DNA of 19,712 nt from MGR-bin208 sp043779285. Lineage in GTDB: Bacteria; Bacteroidota; Bacteroidia; Chitinophagales; Chitinophagaceae. The notes under the pieces were generated by a model. It was not told where the DNA came from, made no database searches, and worked only from the letters and a program-made list of their open reading frames with translations. Below are positions 8,604 through 17,150 of this stretch, in pieces; the first letter of the stretch is position 1, and each line of letters begins with the position of its first letter. The translations under genes were made by a program, and so were the position numbers. The stretch is from positions 1-19,712 of the forward strand of contig JAYWEL010000197.1 in the NCBI GenBank assembly GCA_043779285.1, read 5' to 3'.

Positions 8604-9650
8604 TTAAATAATCGGATGTTGTTTAAAGCTATAAATAGTTTGCTGATGATAAGTTTCGCCGGGTTGAAGAATGGTATCGGGAAAATTTTCATGATTTGGA
8701 CTATCCGGAAAATGTTGTGTTTCGAGACATAGCCCTGCATATTTTCCATAGTTCCTTTCGTATTTTGTATCGGTAAGATTATTTTCTAAAAAATGACCGC
8801 TATAAAAATGAATACCTGGCTGGGTAGTAAAAACATTCATTTCTATATTTGTTTTTCTACATAAAAGTGTAGCAGCCTTTTTTAATGTTTGATCTTGAAT
8901 TTTTATGACCCAAGTATTATCAAAATCCTGATTCTCTTCCATTAACTTATTTATTTCAGCGAGATTTGAAAAATCGAAAGCTGTGTTTTTTACATCCATC
9001 AATTTACCGGTTGGAATCAATTCATTTTGCACTTCTACAAATTGATCTGCATAAATGATGAGTTCATGATTCAGTATATTCTCTTCATTCATACCAGATA
9101 AATTAAAATAACAATGACTGGTGAGGTTTACTGGTGTTGGTTTATCGGTGATAGCTGTAAAATCAATGTGTAATTCATTATCCGTTACCCGGTATATTAC
9201 ATTTACTTTTAGATTACCGGGAAATCCTTCTTCCCCATCGCGGCTGAAATAGCTTAGTTTAATTCCATCATCAGCAGGTAAAATTTCCGCATCCCAAAAT
9301 ACCTTATCAAACCCCCTTTTACCACCATGCAAACTATTCAATCCATCATTCGGATTTAATTGAAATTCTTTCCCTGCCAAATTAAATTTCCCATCGGCTA
9401 TTCTGTTTGCATAACGGCCACAAATACCGTTAAAATAATAATCACCTGCCTGTAGGAAACCATCCAGTGTTTCAAAGCCTAAAACCACATCAACGGGTTC
9501 AGCATTTAATCCTGGTACAAGAATACTGGTAATAGTAGCGCCATAATTTATTATACTAACTTCAATACCATCTGCCTGAGTAATCGTATATTGATTTACA
9601 TCCCTGTTTTCGAAGCTTCCAAAATAAGTAACAATTGTTTTTACCGGCAT
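8604..9650 (-). CDS. galM: Aldose 1-epimerase (mutarotase), GalM-like
   Basis: A 348-residue protein of the galactose mutarotase family, which interconverts alpha and beta anomers of aldoses. Key segments are INYGATITSILVP near 34-46, GRYANRIADGKF at 78-89, NSLHGGKRGFDK near 105-116, TPVNLTSHCYFNLSG at 172-186 with the catalytic acid His179, and CLETQHFPDSPNHENFP with the catalytic base Glu310. No signal peptide is seen, so it should act in the cytoplasm on imported sugar. Its ATG overlaps the xylA stop by one base in TGATG, suggesting translational coupling. In this operon its likely job is to supply the xylose anomer used by the isomerase; galactose or glucose activity cannot be excluded. 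Confidence 0.93.
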   Translation of the reverse strand: MPVKTIVTYFGSFENRDVNQYTITQADGIEVSIINYGATITSILVPGLNAEPVDVVLGFETLDGFLQAGDYYFNGICGRYANRIADGKFNLAGKEFQLNPNDGLNSLHGGKRGFDKVFWDAEILPADDGIKLSYFSRDGEEGFPGNLKVNVIYRVTDNELHIDFTAITDKPTPVNLTSHCYFNLSGMNEENILNHELIIYADQFVEVQNELIPTGKLMDVKNTAFDFSNLAEINKLMEENQDFDNTWVIKIQDQTLKKAATLLCRKTNIEMNVFTTQPGIHFYSGHFLENNLTDTKYERNYGKYAGLCLETQHFPDSPNHENFPDTILQPGETYHQQTIYSFKQHPII

Positions 9651-10978
9651 CAGATATACTGATTAATGATATTCTCTAAAAATTCCTGGCGGCCACTTCT
9701 CACAGCTGGTTCGCCATTTTCAATGGCATATGATCTTAAATCTTCGAACGAAAGTTTTCCATCTTCAAACTCTCTTCCTTTGCCACTGTCAAATGAAGCG
9801 TATCGATCTGATCTGAATTTTTTATATTCTGATTTTTGCAAAATATTATCAGCCGTTATCAATGCCCTGGCAAAAGCATCCATTCCACCAATATGTGCAT
9901 AGAAAAGATCTGCAGGATCTGTTGAATTCCGGCGAATTTTTGCATCAAAATTTATTCCCCCGTATTTAAATCCACCGGCTTCAAGTATTATCAGCATAGC
10001 TTCTGTTAGTTCATATACATTATTTGGAAATTGATCCGTATCCCAGCCATTTTGATAATCGCCCCGGTTGGCGTCTATGCTTCCCAGTAAGCCTGCATCA
10101 GCAGCCACCTGTAATTCATGCTGCATCGTATGGCCTGCAAGTGTTGCATGATTTACTTCGATGTTTAAACTAAAATCATTAAGCAGATCATATTGTCGTA
10201 AAAAACCAATCACCGTTTCACAGTCATAATCATATTGATGTTTGGATGGTTCACAGGGTTTGGGTTCAATAAAGAATTTACCTTTGAATCCATTGCGCCG
10301 TGCATAATCTTTTGCAGTATGAAGAAATTTAGCCAAATGTTCTTTCTCTCTTTTCATATTTGTATTCAGCAAACTCATGTAGCCTTCTCTTCCTCCCCAG
10401 AACACATAATTTTCACCACCCAGGCTGATAGTAGCATCCAGCGCAGCTTTTACCTGTGCGCCTGCATGAGCCAAAACATGAAAGTCGGGATTTGTTGCAG
10501 CACCATTCATATACCTGCGGTTGGAGAACAGATTGGCTGTTCCCCATAACAATTTAATACCGCTTATTTTTTGTTTTTCATTAAAGTAGGCTGTAATTGC
10601 CTGTAGCCTGCTTTCATTTTCATGAATATCATTGGTAAAGTCTACAGCATCCACATCATGAAAACAATAATAGGGCAAGCCCAATTTTGACATAAATTCG
10701 AATGCAGCATCTGCTTTATCCTTAGCTCTTTCAACGGCATCGCCTTTTTCATTCCAGGCAAATAAATGCGTTGGTTCACCAAAAGGATCTGCACCATTTC
10801 CACAGAAGCTATGCCAGTAAGCACAGGCAAAACGCAGGTATTCTTTCATGGTTTTCCCTGCAATCAATTTATTTTCATCGTACCAGCGAAATGCCATGGG
10901 GTTTTTTGTTTGTGACCCCTCATAATTAATTTTACCAATCCCACTAAAAAATTCTTTTTGCCCAATTATAATAGCCAT
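9650..10978 (-). CDS. xylA: Xylose isomerase
   Basis: Converts D-xylose to D-xylulose in the cytoplasm. At 442 residues it matches the longer class II isomerases. Motifs in order are MAFRWYDEN near 28-36, CFHDVD with catalytic His107, WGTANLFSNRRYMNGAAT near 145-162, YVFWGGREGY at 191-200, FFIEPKPCEPSKHQYD at 235-249 with metal ligand E238, the IEVNHATLAGHTMQHE stretch near 273-288, IDANRGD at 301-307 and WDTDQFP near 312-318; these supply the two-metal site. All expected catalytic residues appear to be present. It follows xylB by 41 nt and overlaps the epimerase gene by one base. Confidence 0.97.
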   Translation of the reverse strand: MAIIIGQKEFFSGIGKINYEGSQTKNPMAFRWYDENKLIAGKTMKEYLRFACAYWHSFCGNGADPFGEPTHLFAWNEKGDAVERAKDKADAAFEFMSKLGLPYYCFHDVDAVDFTNDIHENESRLQAITAYFNEKQKISGIKLLWGTANLFSNRRYMNGAATNPDFHVLAHAGAQVKAALDATISLGGENYVFWGGREGYMSLLNTNMKREKEHLAKFLHTAKDYARRNGFKGKFFIEPKPCEPSKHQYDYDCETVIGFLRQYDLLNDFSLNIEVNHATLAGHTMQHELQVAADAGLLGSIDANRGDYQNGWDTDQFPNNVYELTEAMLIILEAGGFKYGGINFDAKIRRNSTDPADLFYAHIGGMDAFARALITADNILQKSEYKKFRSDRYASFDSGKGREFEDGKLSFEDLRSYAIENGEPAVRSGRQEFLENIINQYI

Positions 10979-11019
10979 ATTGTAATTTTTATAATTTTAA
11001 AAAAACCTTGTCCAACTGA

Positions 11020-12516
11020 TCAGGATAAACCGTTATTATTTTTTAATTGAATTTTGAGTAGTTGTTTCCATTTTTCATATAATACAAAATAAGGTACTGT
11101 ATTATCAGGTTCCAAAACACTCACTGGTTTCCGGCTGGAAAATGCTGAAGATGCATCGGTATAAATACCTGCCCCGATTCCTGCCCCAACTGCAGCGCCG
11201 AAACTTCCATCGCCATCATAAAACTCAATATTTACGTTATTGACATTTGCAAAAGCCTGAGCGAAAACCTTGCTTTTGAAAAGATTGGTTTTACTGGCCC
11301 GTATAACGGTGGGGTTCAAGCCATTTTCCCGCATAATATCCAACCCATACCGAAAAGAAAAGGCAATACCTTCCTGAACTGCCCTAACCATGTGTACGGC
11401 AGTATGCACATTGAAATCAAGAAAATGAAAATGTCCGCCAATTATTCTGTTGTCTAATATTCTTTCTGCACCATTACCAAATGGTAATGCAAAAAGTCCG
11501 TTTGATCCTATGTTTACTTCTGCAGCAGCCTCATTCATTCCATCATAGTTGATGTTTGCACCGGTTATATTTTTTATCCACCGGTTAAAAATACCGGTAC
11601 CATTGATGCACAATAAAACGCCAATACTTATTTTATCAGGATCATAGTTTACATGCGCAAAACTGTTTACCCTGGACTGTTTATCAAATGTTAGTTTATC
11701 ACTAACCGCATAAATGACTCCGCTGGTTCCGGCGGTGGCAGCCACTTCGCCCGGATTAAGTACATTCAGCGATAATGCATTATTGGGCTGGTCGCCGGCC
11801 TTGTAAGAAACAGGAATACCCGGTTTGAGAGACAACCTTTCAGCAACGATATTTTTTAAATACCCATGTGCGGCAAATAAAGGTTGAATGGGGGGAAACA
11901 ATGCATCATCAAATCCATAATAATCCAACACATCCGAAGAGAGTTTATTTTTCTTAAAATCCCAAAAAATGCCTTCCGAAAGTGCAGAGATTGTAGTTGT
12001 ACAATCCCCTGTCATTTTCATGGCAATAAAATCACCCGGCAGCAGTACCTTATCAATTTTTTCGTAAACGGAAGGCTCATGTTGCTTTACCCAGCCAAGT
12101 TTAGATGCAGTAAAATTTCCGGGAGAATTCAACAATGTTGATAAGCATTTTTCTTTCCCTATTTGCTGAAAGGCCATTGCACCTATTTCTACAGTACGGC
12201 TATCGCACCATATAATAGCATTTCGAAGCACATGTTGTTCTTTGTCTATTAAAACCAATCCGTGCATCTGGTACGCTATACCAATGGCATTGATATCAGC
12301 AGGATTATAAAGATTTAATGAATTGCATTTTAATATGGCCTGTTTTACGTTTTCCCACCATTGGTCGGGACTTTGTTCTGCCCAACCCGGATGAATCGAG
12401 TCAATTTCCATTTCAATTTCAGGGAATTGAGCAGAAGCAATACAAGCTTGTGTAGCCGCATCAACTACCGTTACCTTAACAGAAGAAGTTCCAATGTCGA
12501 TTCCCAATAACAGCAT
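11020..12516 (-). CDS. xylB: Xylulokinase, FGGY family
   Basis: Phosphorylates D-xylulose to D-xylulose 5-phosphate for the pentose phosphate pathway. The start chosen is ATG 12516, giving MLLLGIDIGTSSVKV, 498 residues; a TTG two codons upstream is also in frame but less likely. Domain I carries the ATP/phosphate loop GIDIGTSS, then AYQMHGLVLID near 81-91 and WCDSRT. Domain II has YKAGDQPNNALS with the expected catalytic Asp at about 242, the TAGTSGVIYA loop, GNGAERILDN, and an FGAAVGAGIGAGIYTD stretch near the C-terminus. It is the first gene of the operon. A 16-bp perfect hairpin lies 25 nt upstream of the start codon. A neighbouring carbohydrate kinase activity (for example L-ribulose) is possible, but adjacency to xylA makes xylulose by far the best call. 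Confidence 0.95.
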   Translation of the reverse strand: MLLLGIDIGTSSVKVTVVDAATQACIASAQFPEIEMEIDSIHPGWAEQSPDQWWENVKQAILKCNSLNLYNPADINAIGIAYQMHGLVLIDKEQHVLRNAIIWCDSRTVEIGAMAFQQIGKEKCLSTLLNSPGNFTASKLGWVKQHEPSVYEKIDKVLLPGDFIAMKMTGDCTTTISALSEGIFWDFKKNKLSSDVLDYYGFDDALFPPIQPLFAAHGYLKNIVAERLSLKPGIPVSYKAGDQPNNALSLNVLNPGEVAATAGTSGVIYAVSDKLTFDKQSRVNSFAHVNYDPDKISIGVLLCINGTGIFNRWIKNITGANINYDGMNEAAAEVNIGSNGLFALPFGNGAERILDNRIIGGHFHFLDFNVHTAVHMVRAVQEGIAFSFRYGLDIMRENGLNPTVIRASKTNLFKSKVFAQAFANVNNVNIEFYDGDGSFGAAVGAGIGAGIYTDASSAFSSRKPVSVLEPDNTVPYFVLYEKWKQLLKIQLKNNNGLS

Positions 12517-12541
12517 AGTCAAAAATACGTTTTACATTTTT

Positions 12542-12577
12542 AAAACCAGGGAGGATGTTTCCATCCTCCCTGGTTTT
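12542..12577. terminator. Perfect 16-bp hairpin upstream of xylB
   Basis: AAAACCAGGGAGGATG (12542-12557) and CATCCTCCCTGGTTTT (12562-12577) are perfect reverse complements with a 4-nt loop. Both strands end in U4, so it can act as a terminator in either direction. On the minus strand it would stop read-through from the 12824-14227 gene into xylB. If the operon promoter lies further upstream, it would instead sit in the xylB leader. Confidence 0.75.
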
Positions 12578-12600
12578 GATTATGACCCTAACAAACTAAC

Positions 12601-12789
12601 ATGAGTAAAAAAATTATTGACCTTTTTAGAAAGTACAGGAAAAATATTTCGGGGATTACTTTCTGGAATATTTCTGACCGGCATAGCTGGCTGGATAATT
12701 TCCCGGTGAGCGGAAGAAAAGACTATCCTTTATTATTTGACAAAGATCTGAAACCAAAAAAAGCATATTGGGAAGTGATACAGTTTTAG
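12601..12789 (+). pseudogene. C-terminal remnant of a GH10 endo-xylanase
   Basis: A 62-codon frame from ATG 12601 to TAG 12789 encodes what looks like the last beta-strand/alpha-helix of a GH10 xylanase. It shows LFRKYRKNISGITFWNIS, then DRHSWLDNFPV, LLFDKDLKPKKAYWEVI. In GH10 enzymes the GVTFWG/N-DxxSW segment lines the active site near the C-terminus, and the phrase before the end (PLLFD-LKPKKAYW) is a family hallmark. The rest of the enzyme, more than 250 residues with both catalytic Glu, is absent. The frame is closed by a TAA at 12589-12591 and the hairpin at 12542-12577 lies just before it. It cannot be active alone. It is probably what is left of a xylanase gene that once belonged to this locus on the opposite strand. 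Confidence 0.8.
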
Positions 12790-12823
12790 GTAATGTACTG
12801 AAAAATAGTTGGTGATTTTTTCA

Positions 12824-14227
12824 TCAGGTCAATCCTGTTTCCTGATGCATAGCAGGAATCTCCACATCTAAAAACCCTTTTTTTACCAGGCGGCTTTTAA
12901 AATCCAGTTGAACTTCATATTCCCCATGTACCAGAAATAATTTCTTCACCTGCCTCGGATCCTGGCAAGCCAGCCATTGACAAAGGTCTTCATAATCGCC
13001 ATGAGCACTCATGCTTCGGATAGAACCGATTTCTGCATGTACTTCATGTGGAATGCCAAAAATGCCCACTTCCTTTGCACCCGATAATAAACGGGCACCC
13101 AATGAATGGGGCTCGCAATATCCTGTCATCAAAATGGAATTCCGGCTGTTTTCAATACTATTGCTTATATGGTGCTTTACCCTGCCTGCATCGGCCATAC
13201 CACTTGCAGAAATAATTACACACGGTTGACTACGGAAATTCAACAACTTCGACTCATCCACATTCTGAATGAATTTTAATCCCTTGAACATAAATGGATC
13301 ATCATCCATTGTCATCAATTTTTGAATTGTTTTATTAAAATAGGAAGGATATTTTTTTACCACTTCTGTTGCTTCCATGCTCAGTGGACTATCTACAAAG
13401 TAATCAACATTGGGTAATCTGTTCTCCAGTTCCAATTGATTCAACGCATAAATCAATTCCTGCGTTCTTCCAACACTGAAAGCCGGCACAATCAGTTTGC
13501 CTTTTTTCTGGATACAGGTTTTTTCAATCCAATGGAGTAAAAGATCTGGTGTGGTTACATTGATGTCGTGTAAACTATTACCATAAGTAGATTCCAGAAT
13601 AATATAATCGGCCTGCGAAAAAGTTTCGGGTGATCGTAAAATCACATCTCGGTATCTACCCACATCTCCGCTGAATGTTAATTGTATCTCTTTCCCATTT
13701 TCAATTATTTTCAGATGAACACAAGCACTGCCAATAATATGACCGGCCTCTGAAAAAAAGACCTGTACATCATCTAATACATAGATCCATTTGCCATAAT
13801 CAACCGGATGGAAGTGATCAAACGAAGCCAAGGCATCTTCTCTAGTATAGATTGGATGTAAATGAGGAGCTCCTTCCATAGCTCTTCGTTTATTCTGGTA
13901 TTTCACTTCATCTTCCTGAATGAAGGCAGAGTCCTCCAGCAGTACTTCTGTCAAATCTTTTGTGCCATGTGTGCAAAATATTTTTCCATTAAACCCTTCT
14001 TTTACCAAACGGGGAATTAATCCACTATGATCAATATGCGCATGAGAAAGAATCATCACATCCACTTCATCCGGCTCAAAACCAAATTGCCGGTTTAATA
14101 CATTCGTTTCTTTTCCCATGCCCTGAAAAAGCCCACAATCCAATAATATTTTTTTGCCATTACTTAATGTAAGTAAATGCTTCGAACCAGTTACACATCT
14201 GGAAGCTCCGTGGAATGCTATTTTCAT
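12824..14227 (-). CDS. MBL-fold/beta-CASP RNase-like metallohydrolase
   Basis: A 467-residue protein of the metallo-beta-lactamase superfamily with the beta-CASP insert, related to CPSF73/Ysh1-type and archaeal/bacterial RNA-processing nucleases. Zinc-binding motifs are SHAHIDHSG at 61-69 (H62, H64, D66, H67), AGHIIGSA at 161-168 (H163) and FSGDVG at 185-190 (D188). The beta-CASP part (about 210-390) includes ESTYGN, PAFSVGRTQELIYAL and ISASGMADAGR. The C-terminal zinc motifs are SAHGDYEDL and LVHGE. It should be a cytoplasmic zinc-dependent endo- or exoribonuclease; no target can be deduced. ATG 14227 gives the expected N-terminus MKIAFHGASRCVTGS. Its 3' end faces the GH10 remnant. Confidence 0.9.
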   Translation of the reverse strand: MKIAFHGASRCVTGSKHLLTLSNGKKILLDCGLFQGMGKETNVLNRQFGFEPDEVDVMILSHAHIDHSGLIPRLVKEGFNGKIFCTHGTKDLTEVLLEDSAFIQEDEVKYQNKRRAMEGAPHLHPIYTREDALASFDHFHPVDYGKWIYVLDDVQVFFSEAGHIIGSACVHLKIIENGKEIQLTFSGDVGRYRDVILRSPETFSQADYIILESTYGNSLHDINVTTPDLLLHWIEKTCIQKKGKLIVPAFSVGRTQELIYALNQLELENRLPNVDYFVDSPLSMEATEVVKKYPSYFNKTIQKLMTMDDDPFMFKGLKFIQNVDESKLLNFRSQPCVIISASGMADAGRVKHHISNSIENSRNSILMTGYCEPHSLGARLLSGAKEVGIFGIPHEVHAEIGSIRSMSAHGDYEDLCQWLACQDPRQVKKLFLVHGEYEVQLDFKSRLVKKGFLDVEIPAMHQETGLT

Positions 14228-14286
14228 TTTGAATTATTTAATGAAATTTTCAAACAGTACTCTATCGTTAAAAAAAGATTTTATAT

Positions 14287-14799
14287 TTATTTTCTTGCCT
14301 TGAATGACCATGTGACACGGAATTCGGCAACTTTTTCTCCGCTTTCATTTGTTCCAATGGATGTCACTTGTATTGATTCCCCTTCTCCAGAATGAATGGC
14401 ATCGGCAATGGTTTCTTTTATTCTCACTCCCTCTTTACAAACAAAACTACTGAGGCCCGTTGCTTTTTTATAAAAGTCGCCTTCAATACTTACTACCAGC
14501 ATGGAAACCGAAGGATTCAATTTATGTGTATGTGCCAAACCTAAAACACCCGTACTCATTTCGGCAGCCATACTTAAACAGGCAAAATATGTTGACTTGA
14601 ATGGGTTTTGTGAAAACCATTTATACGGAATGGTTACAACACTGGTTTCTTCATTCACACTTTTTATTCTTAACCCAGAAAAAAAGGCAGATGGTATTTT
14701 TAAAAAAAGATAAAGCGGAAACTTCATGCTACTTCGAACCAAATCAAAAAACTCTTGCGACTTCGCTTCGCTAACCGGATGTATTAATGTTTGTTCCAT
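14287..14799 (-). CDS. DUF4442-type hotdog-fold protein, possible thioesterase
   Basis: The start chosen is ATG 14799 (MEQTLIHPVSEAKSQ), giving 170 residues; a GTG at 14850 would add 17 residues of unlikely composition. Residues about 20-165 resemble the DUF4442 family, whose fold is that of hotdog thioesterases. The PYKWFSQNPFKSTYFA segment (58-73) followed by CLSMAAEMSTGVLGL matches the characteristic central helix. The strands MLVVSIEGDFYKKATG and AEFRVTWSFKAR are typical hotdog strands. Acyl-CoA hydrolysis is the usual guess for this fold, but no activity is assured and no catalytic residue can be named. It precedes the beta-CASP gene by 59 nt, perhaps co-transcribed, and is divergent from the secreted protein gene at 14962. 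Confidence 0.8.
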   Translation of the reverse strand: MEQTLIHPVSEAKSQEFFDLVRSSMKFPLYLFLKIPSAFFSGLRIKSVNEETSVVTIPYKWFSQNPFKSTYFACLSMAAEMSTGVLGLAHTHKLNPSVSMLVVSIEGDFYKKATGLSSFVCKEGVRIKETIADAIHSGEGESIQVTSIGTNESGEKVAEFRVTWSFKARK

Positions 14800-14914
14800 T
14801 TCCAGGATTATTTTTTTATTGACATTGTAGTTTACCTTTTTATAAACCACTTTTATTTAAAGAAAGTTAACCAAAAATTTACAGTTTTTTTCATTCCTTC
14901 AATCCTGTCTGCAA

Positions 14915-14922
14915 TATATTTG
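14915..14922 (+). promoter_or_regulatory. Candidate Bacteroidota -7 box for the 14962 gene
   Basis: TATATTTG is an exact match to the TAnnTTTG -7 consensus and lies 39 nt before ATG 14962. The -33 region is only T-rich (around 14885-14896), with no exact TTTG at the usual 19-nt spacing. A transcript would begin near 14928-14930. Confidence 0.55.
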
Positions 14923-14961
14923 TCTGTTCCCGAAAATCAACGAATATATAATTCCAAAAAA

Positions 14962-15825
14962 ATGAATACGAAGTTTACACTACTAGCTGCATTGCTGATG
15001 GCTCTTAGCTTTGCATTTGGTCAAACAAGTAGCAACAAATTAACTTTTGAAAACGGCCAGATTTATGAAATAATTTCTAAGATCAGCTCAGGGTTTGAAC
15101 AGGAAGCCATGGGACGCAAAATTGAAGTGCTGATAAATGGAACCATTTATCACAGTTATGAAGTTGTATCTGTGAGCCCCGATTCTATCCGACTTTTACA
15201 TAAGACAAACCGCATTACGTTTTTATTGGATGGCATGAATCAAAAAATGAATTTTGATTCGGATATCAAAAAAGATTTAGATAGCGAAATGGGTAAAGTA
15301 ATGAAAAATGCGTTGCAGGATACATACAGCATGCTTATTGACTTGAAGGGTCATGTGCTGGAAGTTCAAACAACCGTTACGAAAGGAAAAAAATCAGATG
15401 CCAGTGAAATGGAAATCTTTAAAAATCTGTTAACCGGTTTTACTGCTTCGCTTGAATCCCCTAAAAAAGGCGAGTCGAGTGTTTTTAGAATTTTACCTGA
15501 GCAAGAAATACGCAAAGGATTTGTTTGGGCTGAAACAAATGAAAAGAAAAAAACAAGTTTTGCTATTGCGGATATTACAGAAAATGAAATTTTAATTTCT
15601 TATAAAAGTGAATACCCAACCGAAAGCAAAGGAAATATCATGGGCATGGATACATTCACAAACCTTGACAATTCGGAAACCGGAAAAATTGTGTTGAACA
15701 AAAACACCGGTATCATGAAAACTAAAAATGCCACAACTACTGCTACTGGACATGTAAGTGTGATGGGACAAAATTTACCCATTGTAAGTGCTGCAAATGC
15801 TGAAACGAGGATTAGCATTAAATAA
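14962..15825 (+). CDS. Secreted DUF6263-like protein of unknown function
   Basis: The start chosen is ATG 14962, because it begins a clean signal peptide (MNTKFTLLAALLMALSFAFG, cleavage near AFGQ). The in-frame codons further upstream have no start of note. The 287-residue product is predicted to be exported to the periplasm or cell surface. There is no lipobox Cys. The body is mostly beta-strand-like, with segments such as LDGMNQKMNFDSD near 94-106, MLIDLKGHVLEVQTTV and a late GKIVLNKNTGIMKTKNATTTATGH segment. The layout resembles the Bacteroidota DUF6263 proteins, whose role is unknown; this assignment is from memory and moderate. It converges on lysA with a shared terminator, so it forms a one-gene unit. 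Confidence 0.75.
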   Translation: MNTKFTLLAALLMALSFAFGQTSSNKLTFENGQIYEIISKISSGFEQEAMGRKIEVLINGTIYHSYEVVSVSPDSIRLLHKTNRITFLLDGMNQKMNFDSDIKKDLDSEMGKVMKNALQDTYSMLIDLKGHVLEVQTTVTKGKKSDASEMEIFKNLLTGFTASLESPKKGESSVFRILPEQEIRKGFVWAETNEKKKTSFAIADITENEILISYKSEYPTESKGNIMGMDTFTNLDNSETGKIVLNKNTGIMKTKNATTTATGHVSVMGQNLPIVSAANAETRISIK

Positions 15826-15840
15826 TTTTTCTCTTCAACT

Positions 15841-15880
15841 AAAAATCCCGCCTCGTTTTAAACGAGACGGGATTTTTTTT
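15841..15880. terminator. Bidirectional terminator between the secreted protein gene and lysA
   Basis: AAAAATCCCGCCTCGTTT (15841-15858) and AAACGAGACGGGATTTTT (15860-15877) pair with one mismatch, followed by further Ts to 15880. It lies 15 nt after the plus-strand stop. Its far end overlaps the lysA stop codon (15879-15881), where the minus strand also ends in GGGATTTTT. It serves both convergent genes. Confidence 0.9.
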
Positions 15881-17093
15881 ATATTATGTCAACCTGATTT
15901 TTTAACAGATCATCCATCTCATCTCTTCGTCTGATTAAATATGATTGGTCGTCTTTCATCAACACTTCGGCTGGTTTAAATCTGGCATTATAGTTTGATG
16001 CCATTTCGAAACCATACGCACCGGCATTTTTAAAAGCCAGTATATCCCCTTCTCTTATTTCATTCAATGCACGGTCTTCGGCAAATGTATCGGTCTCGCA
16101 AATATTTCCAACAACGGTATATATTTTCTTTTCGGCATCCGGATTACTGCAATTAACTATTTCGTGATAAGCACCATAAAACATCGGCCTAATCAGGTGA
16201 TTGAGCCCACTATTCACTCCTGCGAAAATGATATCACCCGATTCTTTCAATACATTCACTTTGGCAAGCATATTTCCTGCTTCACATACCAGAAACTTCC
16301 CCGGCTCAAACCAAACCTGCAGTTTACGGTTATGCGTTTTTTCGAACCAGTCAAACTCTTCTTTTACTTTCTTTCCCAATAACACAATATCCGTTCCTTC
16401 CTCACCCGGCTCATACGGCACGTTGAAACCACCACCCAAATCTATAACCGTGAGTTCGGGAAAATCTTCTGCCACTTTAAACAATACCTCAATCCCTTTT
16501 GCAAAAGCATCAACATCTTTTATTCCGCTGCCGGTATGTATATGCAGGCATTTAATACATATGCCGTATTCTTTAATTAAAGACTGCACCTCATCGAGAT
16601 ATTCCAAGGGTATACCAAACTTACTTTTTACATGGCCGGTAGATATTTTAAGGTTGCCACCTGCCATGATATTGGGCCTTAGTCGGATGCCTACCGGATA
16701 AGTATGCCCGTATTTAATTCCGAACTTTTTCAAGCTGGATATACTGTCAATATTGATATGCACCCCCGCTTCTTTGGCTCTTTCTATTTCATCGAAATCG
16801 ATATTACTGGATGTAAATAAAATATTTTGTGGTTCAAACCCTGCCTTCAAGGCAAGCATTACTTCGTTGATAGAACTGCAATCGATATTACAACCAAGGC
16901 TTTTAATGTGCCGAAGAATATTAATATTACTTAATGCTTTACATGCATAAAATAAACGGGTATCCACATTTTCAAAAGCAGCCAATAAAAGGTTATACTG
17001 TTCAGTTATTTTTTCGATATGATACACATATAAAGGAGTTCCATATTGGTTAGCCAATGAAATGTATTGTGCATTTGAAATTTGTTGCGACAT
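15879..17093 (-). CDS. lysA: Diaminopimelate decarboxylase
   Basis: PLP-dependent decarboxylation of meso-diaminopimelate to L-lysine, the last step of lysine synthesis, in the cytoplasm. From ATG 17093 the product has 404 residues; a TTG at 17138 would add 15 residues lacking in the family. Motifs are FYACKALSN with the PLP lysine K52, CLHIHTGSG near 182-190, DLGGGFNVPY at 218-227 for phosphate binding, FEPGKFLV near 262-269, NICETDTFAEDR with catalytic Cys332, and NAGAYGFEMASNYN with Tyr360 near the active site. All expected residues are present. Some fold-type III decarboxylases act on other substrates, but the motif set is that of DapDC. It is a single-gene unit with a candidate promoter at 17151-17182. 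Confidence 0.93.
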   Translation of the reverse strand: MSQQISNAQYISLANQYGTPLYVYHIEKITEQYNLLLAAFENVDTRLFYACKALSNINILRHIKSLGCNIDCSSINEVMLALKAGFEPQNILFTSSNIDFDEIERAKEAGVHINIDSISSLKKFGIKYGHTYPVGIRLRPNIMAGGNLKISTGHVKSKFGIPLEYLDEVQSLIKEYGICIKCLHIHTGSGIKDVDAFAKGIEVLFKVAEDFPELTVIDLGGGFNVPYEPGEEGTDIVLLGKKVKEEFDWFEKTHNRKLQVWFEPGKFLVCEAGNMLAKVNVLKESGDIIFAGVNSGLNHLIRPMFYGAYHEIVNCSNPDAEKKIYTVVGNICETDTFAEDRALNEIREGDILAFKNAGAYGFEMASNYNARFKPAEVLMKDDQSYLIRRRDEMDDLLKNQVDII

Positions 17094-17150
17094 ATTATAC
17101 GAATATAAATAATTTTCGGTGTGGTATTTTCTATTCAACTATTCTTTAAA

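Noticed and set aside
12519..12526. TATTTTTG upstream of xylB as its -7 box
   Set aside because: It matches TAnnTTTG but ends only 3-4 nt before the ATG, so the transcript would begin inside the gene. No TTTG is present at the right distance upstream.
16201..16701. 166-codon plus-strand frame inside lysA
   Set aside because: It lies entirely antisense to a well-conserved lysA and has low-complexity Ser/Pro/Asn-rich content typical of a shadow frame.
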